The position numbers were made by a program, and so were the translations under genes. The notes below the pieces were generated by a model, which saw only the letters and a list, made by a program, of their open reading frames with translations, was not told the origin of the DNA and made no database searches. Shown in pieces: positions 4,807 through 10,000 of a DNA stretch of 10,000 nt (its first letter is position 1; each line of letters begins with the position of its first letter). Origin of the DNA: Desulfarculus sp. (GTDB taxonomy: Bacteria; Desulfobacterota; Desulfarculia; Desulfarculales; Desulfarculaceae); contig JAIWNN010000004.1 in NCBI GenBank assembly GCA_020216805.1, positions 1-10,000 of the forward strand, given 5' to 3'.

Positions 4807-5769
4807 ATGACCAGGGCGCGCAAGGCGGGAATCAGCCTGGCCCTGGGCGGCGGCGGGGCCCGGGGCTTCGCCCACCTGGGGGTCTTCCAGGTGCTCACCC
4901 AACGCGGCATCCCGGTGCGATCCATCGTGGGCACCAGCAGCGGGGCCATCGCCGGGGCCGGCCTGGCCCTGGGTTACGACGTCGCCGAGATGGTGGAGCG
5001 GGCGCGGGAGTTCGCGGCCTCGCCCCTGGCCAAGGACCCCCGAGTCAAGGCCATGATCCGCGACGGGGTCGGCGAGAACCGGGTTGGCCTGGGCGACCGG
5101 GTGGGCCGCCTGGTCTGCCAGGGGCGTTTGCTGAAATCCCTGGTGCTGGACGACTCGGTGCTGGGTCAGGAGTTCTTCCGGGCCATGGTGGAGTTCTTCG
5201 CCCCGGACGTGATGATCGAATCCCTGCCCCTGCCCTTCGCCGCCGTGGCCACCGACAGCCGCAGCGGCCAGACCGTGATCCTGGACCGGGGTCCGCTGCG
5301 CGAAGCCCTGGCCGCCTCCTGCGCGGTGCCCGGGGTGGCCCCCCTGGTGCGCCACCAAGGCCGGGCCCTGATGGACGGCGGGGTCTGCTCCCTGGTCCCC
5401 ACCCTGGAGGCCCGCCGGCTGGGCCACGCCCGTCTGCTGGCGGTGAGCGTGGACCGCGCCCTGGAGGCATCCCCGGCCGAGCCCCGCCAGGCCCTGGAGG
5501 TCTTCCTGCGCGCCGGGGACATCCAGGCCACGGTGCTCAACGAGCTGACCCTGCGCCAGGCCGACCTGGTGCTGCGCCCCCGGGTGGGGCACCTGCATTG
5601 GATGGATTTCGCGAAGGTCGAACAGATGGTCGAGGCCGGACGCCGGGAGGCCGAATCTCGTCTGGACGCCATCCAGCGCCTGGCCGCCGATCGCCTGGGC
5701 GACCGTCTGGGCCGGGCCTGGCGCGCGGCCCGGCTCTCCCTGGGCCGGCGATCGGCGGACACGGTGTGA
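4807..5769 (+). CDS. Patatin-like phospholipase family protein
   Basis: This encodes a 320-aa cytoplasmic or membrane-peripheral acyl hydrolase of the patatin / RssA-YchK type. The oxyanion-hole motif LGGGGARGFAHLG is at residues 13-25. The nucleophile elbow GTSSG (42-46) has the catalytic serine S44. The dyad aspartate is D190 in RALMDGGV, and a conserved ASCAVPG precedes it (170-176). A Ser-Asp dyad lipase is therefore intact; the physiological lipid or ester substrate is unknown. There is no signal peptide. The ATG at 4807 is chosen because GGGGGA lies 4-5 nt before it and it places the first strand (ISLALGGGG) close to the N-terminus as in relatives. The ATG at 4795 and GTG/ATG codons further upstream are less well supported. 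The stop overlaps the rarA start by one base (TGATG), implying translational coupling. Confidence 0.93.
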   Translation: MTRARKAGISLALGGGGARGFAHLGVFQVLTQRGIPVRSIVGTSSGAIAGAGLALGYDVAEMVERAREFAASPLAKDPRVKAMIRDGVGENRVGLGDRVGRLVCQGRLLKSLVLDDSVLGQEFFRAMVEFFAPDVMIESLPLPFAAVATDSRSGQTVILDRGPLREALAASCAVPGVAPLVRHQGRALMDGGVCSLVPTLEARRLGHARLLAVSVDRALEASPAEPRQALEVFLRAGDIQATVLNELTLRQADLVLRPRVGHLHWMDFAKVEQMVEAGRREAESRLDAIQRLAADRLGDRLGRAWRAARLSLGRRSADTV

Positions 5770-7148
5770 TGGAGCTGTTTCGACCCGACCAATCCCCGTT
5801 CAGCGCCGGAAGCCAGGCCCCCCTGGCCGAGCGCATGCGCCCCCAAAGCCTGGCCGAGTACGTGGGCCAGGCCCACCTCCTGGCCGCCGACGGCCCCCTG
5901 ACCAAGCTCATCGCCAGCCAACGCCCCACCAGCCTGATCTTCTGGGGGCCGCCCGGCACCGGCAAGACCACCCTGGCCCGGCTCCTGGCCCAGGACTGGC
6001 AGGCGGACTTCGTGGAGTTCTCGGCGGTGCTCTCCGGGGTGGCCGACATCCGCCGGGTGGTGCAGGAGGCCCGCGAAGCATCAAGGCGTCAGCGCCTGAC
6101 CGTGCTCTTCGTGGACGAGATCCACCGCTTCAACAAGGCCCAGCAGGACGCCTTCCTGCCCCACGTGGAGTCCGGGGTGATCGTGCTCTTGGGCGCCACC
6201 ACCGAAAACCCCAGCTTCGAGATCATCCCGGCCCTGCTCTCCCGGACCAGGGTCTTGGTGCTCAATCCCCTGGGCGAGGATGACCTGGCGAAGATCCTGG
6301 AGCGGGCCCTGGCCGACCCCGAACGCGGCCTGGGCGGTTATCAGGCCCAGGTCAGCCCCGAGGCCCGGGCCCACCTGATCGCCACCGCCTTTGGCGACGC
6401 CCGGCGGATGCTCTCCAGCCTGGAGGCGGCGGTGCTGACCGCGCCCCTGGGGCCGGGCGGAACCCGGGTGGTTGACCTCCAACAGGCCGAGCAGGCCATC
6501 GGCAAAAGCGCCCTGCGCTACGACAAGGCCGGCGAGGAGCACTACAACCTCATCAGCGCCCTGCACAAGTCCCTGCGCGGCTCGGACCCGGACGCGGCCC
6601 TCTACTGGCTGGCCCGGATGCTGGCCGCCGGCGAGGACCCCCACTACCTGCTGCGGCGCATGGTGCGCTTCGCCAGCGAGGACGTGGGGTTGGCCGACCC
6701 CTACGCCCTGAACCAGGCGGTGGCCGCCCTGGGGGCCTTCGACCTGTTGGGACGGCCCGAGGGCGAACTGGCCCTGGCCCAGGTGGCGGTCTACCTGGCG
6801 CTAGCCCCCAAGTCCAACGCCGTCTACACCGCCTTTGGCCAGGCCCAGGCCGACGCGGCCCAGTTGGGTCCGCTGGAGGTGCCGCTCGCCATCCGCAACG
6901 CCCCCACCAAGCTGATGCAGGGCTTGGGCTACGGCCGTGATTACGAGTACCCCCACGACCACCCCGACGCGGTGGTGGATCAGCAATACCTGCCCGACCG
7001 GCTCCGGGGCCGGCGTTACTATCAGCCCACCGATCGGGGGCGCGAACGTCAGATTCGGGAAAGGCTTAGGGAGTTGCAGACCGCCAAGGCGCGCCTGCGC
7101 CGGGCCCGGGGGGGCGGGTCGGAGGGCGGCGAGGCGCCGGGGAAATGA
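5769..7148 (+). CDS. rarA: Replication-associated recombination protein A (AAA+ ATPase, MgsA/WRNIP1 family)
   Basis: This encodes a 459-aa clamp-loader-like AAA+ ATPase that acts at stalled replication forks (E. coli RarA is 447 aa). Motifs in order: [21 protein letters not shown] (18-38, start of the AAA+ module), Walker [10 protein letters not shown] (60-68), Walker [21 protein letters not shown] (113-132; D116, E117), sensor 1 [10 protein letters not shown] (142-151) and arginine finger LLSRTRV (156-162). The C-terminal tetramerisation part carries the family landmarks [53 protein letters not shown] and [15 protein letters not shown] Gly/Arg-rich tail of about 25 residues (RLRRARGGG region) goes beyond the conserved end. 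The ATG at 5769 overlaps the patatin stop, so expression is probably coupled. No key residue is missing. It ends in a convergent arrangement with the 80-aa gene. Confidence 0.97.
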   Translation: MELFRPDQSPFSAGSQAPLAERMRPQSLAEYVGQAHLLAADGPLTKLIASQRPTSLIFWGPPGTGKTTLARLLAQDWQADFVEFSAVLSGVADIRRVVQEAREASRRQRLTVLFVDEIHRFNKAQQDAFLPHVESGVIVLLGATTENPSFEIIPALLSRTRVLVLNPLGEDDLAKILERALADPERGLGGYQAQVSPEARAHLIATAFGDARRMLSSLEAAVLTAPLGPGGTRVVDLQQAEQAIGKSALRYDKAGEEHYNLISALHKSLRGSDPDAALYWLARMLAAGEDPHYLLRRMVRFASEDVGLADPYALNQAVAALGAFDLLGRPEGELALAQVAVYLALAPKSNAVYTAFGQAQADAAQLGPLEVPLAIRNAPTKLMQGLGYGRDYEYPHDHPDAVVDQQYLPDRLRGRRYYQPTDRGRERQIRERLRELQTAKARLRRARGGGSEGGEAPGK

Positions 7149-7155
7149 AGCTCAC

Positions 7156-7213
7156 CCCTCCATCCCAGGATGGAAGGGCGAGACCGGCCACCGGGAGAAA
7201 ATAGTCGCTATTT
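7156..7213. terminator. Two small hairpins between the converging rarA and 80-aa genes
   Basis: CCC-T-CCATC pairs with GATGG-A-GGG (7156-7178, one bulged A). A second perfect hairpin AAATAG-TCG-CTATTT (7199-7213) overlaps the stop codon of the minus-strand gene. Neither has a proper U-tract, so they are weak terminators at best. Confidence 0.35.
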
Positions 7214-7450
7214 CACCACCCGCAGCCGGGCTCCGCCCCGGGAGCGAAAGACGCGCCCCTGCTGCTGGCAGCAGAGCTTATCCTTGACCCGCACTGCGTT
7301 GATGATGAAGAAGTTGATCACCGCCCGCTCCCATTCCTGGGTGTGGTCGGCTTGGTCCATGCGGGCTTGTATCTCGGGTAGAAGAGCCTTGAGCTCCTCC
7401 GGGTCCAGCTCCAAAATCGCGTCGGCCAGGCGGTCCAGGGTTTGCTTCAC
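7208..7450 (-). CDS. Conserved-looking small protein of unknown function (80 aa)
   Basis: This encodes an 80-aa protein without a signal peptide or membrane segment that I can support. Residues 3-34 (QTLDRLADAILELDPEELKALLPEIQARM) look like two amphipathic helices. EWERAVINFFIINAVRVKDKL (39-59) is a third, strongly patterned helix, and a basic tail (RVFRSRGGARLRVVK) ends it. I have a recollection of similar small proteins carrying an 'EWERAVI.FFlINAVRVK' core in other deltaproteobacteria, but no function is known to me. The start is GTG at 7450, since GGGAGAT lies 7 nt before it. ATG codons at 7492 and 7477 fall within about 25 nt of the predicted transcription start and lack binding sites. 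C60-C61 are adjacent cysteines. The promoter is near-consensus, so the gene should be well expressed. Confidence 0.82.
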   Translation of the reverse strand: MKQTLDRLADAILELDPEELKALLPEIQARMDQADHTQEWERAVINFFIINAVRVKDKLCCQQQGRVFRSRGGARLRVVK

Positions 7451-7508
7451 GGATGATCTCCCGGACAGGGGGCGCATTTTCTCGTTCCACATGCTGTAAT
7501 TTGGGGTC

Positions 7509-7537
7509 AATATAGACTCGTTGACTGGGTTTGTCAA
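7509..7537 (-). promoter_or_regulatory. Near-consensus sigma70 promoter of the 80-aa gene
   Basis: On the minus strand a perfect TTGACA (7537-7532) and TATATT (7514-7509; five of six) have an ideal 17-nt spacer. The predicted start near 7502 gives a leader of about 50 nt. This is the best promoter in the window. Confidence 0.88.
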
Positions 7538-7560
7538 ACATCTGTAACCCGCTGTCCAGC

Positions 7561-7589
7561 TTGTTCACCACCGTCGGCCTCCGTATAAT
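7561..7589 (+). promoter_or_regulatory. Promoter of pgi
   Basis: TTGTTC (7561-7566) and a perfect TATAAT (7584-7589) are separated by 17 nt. Predicted transcription start is near 7596, giving an 80-nt leader to the preferred start codon. The promoter is divergent from, and does not overlap, the promoter of the 80-aa gene. Confidence 0.7.
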
Positions 7590-7675
7590 CACCTAGAGAC
7601 GGCGGGAATGAAGCATCGCCTAACTACTTGTCAGATAAGATATATCCCTTGCCCGGGGTGGAAAGGATTCATCGC

Positions 7676-9079
7676 ATGGCCCCCACCGACCTGCGCCTGG
7701 ACTACGCTTACTGCACCGCCGACGCCCTGGGCGGCGTTCACGGCGTCGCCCGCCAACGCGCCGTGGAGCTGAGCCAGAGCTTCATCCGGGTCCATGCGGA
7801 GCTGGAACGCGGCCGCCAGGAAGGCCGTCTGGGCTTTTGGGAGCTGCCCCAGACCCCGGCCGCCGAGTTGACGGCGATCAAATCCCAGGCCGAGCGCCTG
7901 CGCGGCCTGGCCGACAACCTGGTGGTGCTGGGCATCGGCGGCAGCGCCCTGGGGGCCACGGCGGTGGACATGGCCCTGAACGGGATCTGGCGTCATAGCC
8001 TGCCCCGTCGCCAGGACGGCATGCGCCTCTACGTGGCCGACAACTCCGACCCACGCATGTTCACCAGCCTGTTGGAGGGGCTGGACCTGAAGCGAACCGC
8101 TTTCAACGTCATCAGCAAAAGCGGCTCCACCGCCGAGACCGCCGCCCAGTTCATGGTGGCGTTGGACCGCCTGGAGCAGGCGCTGGGCCCGGAGGAGGCC
8201 CGCCGCCGCCTGGTGCTGACCACCGACCCGGTGGCCGGCAGCCTGCGCCCCCTGGCCACGTTGCAGGGGTTCCCGTCCTTGCCGGTGCCGCCCAACGTGG
8301 GCGGGCGCTACTCGGTGCTGTCCGCAGTGGGTCTGTTGCCCCTGGCCTGCGCCGGCCACGACATCGACGCCCTGCTGGCCGGGGCCGGTCGCATGGCCGC
8401 CCGCTGCCTGGCCCCGGAGATGACCGCCAACCCGGCCTATCTCTTCGCCGCCCTGGCGGTTGATTTCTGGCGGAGGGGGCGCAACATCCTGGTGATGATG
8501 CCCTACGTCAGCGACCTCTTCGGCCTGGCCCAGTGGTTCGCCCAGCTATGGGCCGAAAGCCTGGGCAAGGCGTTGAATCTGAAGGGCGAGACCGTCAACC
8601 TGGGCCAGACCCCGGTGGCGGCGGTGGGGGCCACCGACCAGCACAGCCAGCTTCAGCTTTACATGGAAGGCCCCCACGACAAGCTGATCTGCTTCATCAC
8701 GCTGGACAACTACGGTTGCGACCTGGAGATTCCGAGCCTGTACCCCGAGCTGGACGCCATGGCCTACCTGGGCGGGCGCTCCCTGGCCGAGCTGATCCAG
8801 GCCGAGGCCAAGGCCACCGCCGCCGCCCTGGCCGACCAGGGCCGGCCCAGCCTATCCCTGCGCCTGCCCCTCCTGGACGAGGACGCCCTGGGCCAGGTCA
8901 TCTTCCTGCTGGAGGCGGCCACGGTGGCGGCTGGCGCCCTGCTGGGCATCGATCCCCTGGACCAACCCGGGGTGGAGCTGAGCAAAAAGCTGACCTACGG
9001 CCTGATGGGCCGGCCCGGCTTCGACTCCTTCCGCCAGCGCCTGGAGGAACTGGACCTGGGCCAGCGTTTCGTCCTATAA
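7676..9079 (+). CDS. pgi: Glucose-6-phosphate isomerase
   Basis: This encodes a 467-aa cytosolic enzyme that interconverts glucose 6-phosphate and fructose 6-phosphate in glycolysis and gluconeogenesis. It is a short bacterial-type PGI (Bacillus-like, about 450 aa) with two SIS domains. Visible motifs are VVLGIGGSALGA (83-94), the phosphate-binding SKSGSTAET (147-155), signature 1 VGGRYSVLSAVG (208-219), catalytic-region ESLGK (E294), GATDQHSQLQLYMEGP (H323) and signature 2 LDQPGVELSK ending at K437. All expected active-site residues are present; signature 2 has Leu where Phe/Tyr is usual. ATG at 7676 is preferred because AAAGGA (7662-7667) lies 8 nt before it and the protein then starts just ahead of the conserved 'LRLDY'. 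A TTG at 7628 would add 16 residues without a clear binding site. The kinase gene follows after 28 nt. Confidence 0.96.
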   Translation: MAPTDLRLDYAYCTADALGGVHGVARQRAVELSQSFIRVHAELERGRQEGRLGFWELPQTPAAELTAIKSQAERLRGLADNLVVLGIGGSALGATAVDMALNGIWRHSLPRRQDGMRLYVADNSDPRMFTSLLEGLDLKRTAFNVISKSGSTAETAAQFMVALDRLEQALGPEEARRRLVLTTDPVAGSLRPLATLQGFPSLPVPPNVGGRYSVLSAVGLLPLACAGHDIDALLAGAGRMAARCLAPEMTANPAYLFAALAVDFWRRGRNILVMMPYVSDLFGLAQWFAQLWAESLGKALNLKGETVNLGQTPVAAVGATDQHSQLQLYMEGPHDKLICFITLDNYGCDLEIPSLYPELDAMAYLGGRSLAELIQAEAKATAAALADQGRPSLSLRLPLLDEDALGQVIFLLEAATVAAGALLGIDPLDQPGVELSKKLTYGLMGRPGFDSFRQRLEELDLGQRFVL

Positions 9080-9096
9080 CAGATGCGGGACCCGCC

Positions 9097-9101
9097 AGGA
9101 G
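9097..9101 (+). promoter_or_regulatory. Ribosome binding site that fixes the kinase TTG start
   Basis: AGGAG lies exactly 6 nt before the TTG at 9108. The nearby ATG at 9083 is in another frame, so this site decides the start. Confidence 0.7.
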
Positions 9102-9107
9102 CCGCCG

Positions 9108-10000
9108 TTGGCCAACTCGCTGAGCGAAAACCCAAGCCTTTACCAGGCTCCCGCGCTCGCGGCCGAGAGCGATCCGGTGGTGCGCCGGCCGTTCGAGCTG
9201 GTTAAATACTTCTCGGTCACCAGCTTGGTCATCATTTTGCTCTTCACCCTGGCCATCACCACCGTTATCACCCAGCGCAACACCCAGTTCATGCTGCACA
9301 AGCGCGAGCAGTACGCCCTGCTGTTGGCCGAGAACCTCAATCACCAAGTGATGGTGCGCTTCGTGGTGCCGGCCCTGCGCGACTATGGCGGCATCAATGT
9401 CGGCCAGCCCACCCAGTTCAGCCTGCTGGACGCGGTGGTCAAGAACACGGTGCACTCCTTCCAGGTGCGCCAGGTCAACATCCTGGACCTGGAGGGCAAC
9501 ATCATCTACAGCACCCAACCCGAGCACATCGGCCGGGTGGGCATCGAGGGCGCGGCCTTCCGGGCGGCGGCCAGCGGCTCCTACGCCAGCGTGCTGGAGC
9601 CCAAGCTGGACTACTTCGACTGGGGCGGGGGGCGCAACCAGGTGCTCAAGACCTTCATCCCCCTGCGCGACGAGCGCCGACTGACCGCCGAGTTGGGCCC
9701 GCCCCGGGCGGTCTTCGAGATCACCCTGGATATCAGCGACGACTTCGTGGAGATTCGCGGCAACCAGACCCTGATCGTGGTCACCCTGCTGGCCATGATG
9801 ACGCTCTTGTTCGTGATCCTGCGCTCCATCGTCATCCGGGGCCAACGAGTCATGGCCGAGCGCGCCGCCCGCGAGGCCTCGCTCAAGGAGCAGCTCCACC
9901 ACTCCGAACGCCTGGCCGGCCTGGGGCGGATGATCGCCGGCGTGGCCCACGAGATCCGCAATCCACTGGGCATCGTGCGCTCCACCGCCGAGCTGCTGGG
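9108..10000 (+). CDS. Membrane sensor histidine kinase, N-terminal part (cut by window end)
   Basis: The reading frame is open from TTG 9108 to the window edge, giving 297 residues. Architecture: a short cytoplasmic N-terminus; TM1 about 35-55 (FSVTSLVIILLFTLAITTVIT); an extracytoplasmic sensor region 56-220 of about 165 residues with a Cache-like strand ILDLEGNIIYST (125-136); TM2 about 221-243 (TLIVVTLLAMMTLLFVILR); a short charged helical linker; and the DHp domain with HSERLAGLGRMIAGVAHEIRNPLGIVR. H281 in HEIRNP is the predicted phosphorylation site. This H-box is typical of NtrB/ZraS-like kinases that pair with sigma54-dependent regulators, but the partner lies outside the window. The ATPase domain is not yet reached. 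The gene starts 28 nt after pgi on the same strand and may be co-transcribed. The ligand is unknown. Confidence 0.93.
   Translation, partial: MANSLSENPSLYQAPALAAESDPVVRRPFELVKYFSVTSLVIILLFTLAITTVITQRNTQFMLHKREQYALLLAENLNHQVMVRFVVPALRDYGGINVGQPTQFSLLDAVVKNTVHSFQVRQVNILDLEGNIIYSTQPEHIGRVGIEGAAFRAAASGSYASVLEPKLDYFDWGGGRNQVLKTFIPLRDERRLTAELGPPRAVFEITLDISDDFVEIRGNQTLIVVTLLAMMTLLFVILRSIVIRGQRVMAERAAREASLKEQLHHSERLAGLGRMIAGVAHEIRNPLGIVRSTAELL

Noticed and set aside
4666..5598. A long minus-strand open frame continuing upstream of rpsU across the patatin gene
   Set aside because: It is the antisense of a well-supported patatin gene, with Gly/Gln/His-rich composition typical of a GC-rich shadow frame. 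The rpsU GTG start has its own promoter and binding site inside it.
8898..9950. A 350-residue minus-strand open frame opposite pgi and the kinase
   Set aside because: Its sequence is a His/Gln/Gly-rich antisense shadow and the opposite strand carries clear PGI and histidine kinase motifs.
1..10000. Insertion sequence, CRISPR array, prophage or defence island
   Set aside because: No transposase, integrase, regularly spaced direct repeats, phage structural genes or nuclease/helicase clusters are present.

Overview
The window looks like a chromosomal segment from a high-GC deltaproteobacterium (Desulfobacterota). That placement is an inference. It rests on GC-rich coding sequence with strong G/C third positions, a DUF116 protein, an 'MQVQVMDNN'-type ribosomal protein S21, and a divergent polysaccharide deacetylase followed by a Fur-family regulator. 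No mobile element, CRISPR array, tRNA or rRNA gene is visible, and most of the window is ordinary housekeeping sequence.

Layout. 1-607 (+): the C-terminus of a divergent polysaccharide deacetylase, then a Fur-family metalloregulator. 608-1930: a visibly lower-GC, gene-sparse stretch. It holds one isolated minus-strand gene (990-1358) for a small putative DNA-binding protein with its own promoter, plus a perfect 12-bp inverted repeat. 1931-3706 (+): a DUF116 cysteine-rich membrane-anchored protein, a strong hairpin, then cbiB/cobD of cobalamin synthesis, ending at a shared bidirectional terminator. 3805-4275 (-): an exported four-EF-hand protein. 4462-4665 (-): rpsU. 4807-7148 (+): a patatin-like phospholipase and rarA, overlapping by one base and divergent from rpsU. 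7208-7450 (-): an 80-aa protein of unknown function with a near-consensus promoter. 7676-9079 (+): glucose-6-phosphate isomerase. 9108-end (+): the start of a membrane sensor histidine kinase, cut by the window edge just after its H-box.

The genes do not form one pathway. Likely co-transcribed pairs are deacetylase-fur, patatin-rarA (translationally coupled) and pgi-kinase (28-nt gap). Several genes use GTG or TTG starts that are fixed by good Shine-Dalgarno sequences: the fur-like gene, rpsU, the 80-aa gene and the kinase. The least explained items are the 122-aa protein with a Myb/GcrA-like N-terminus and AbrB-like C-terminus, the 80-aa protein, and the hairpin elements at 888-926 and 2622-2659. 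I found no convincing new multi-gene system.
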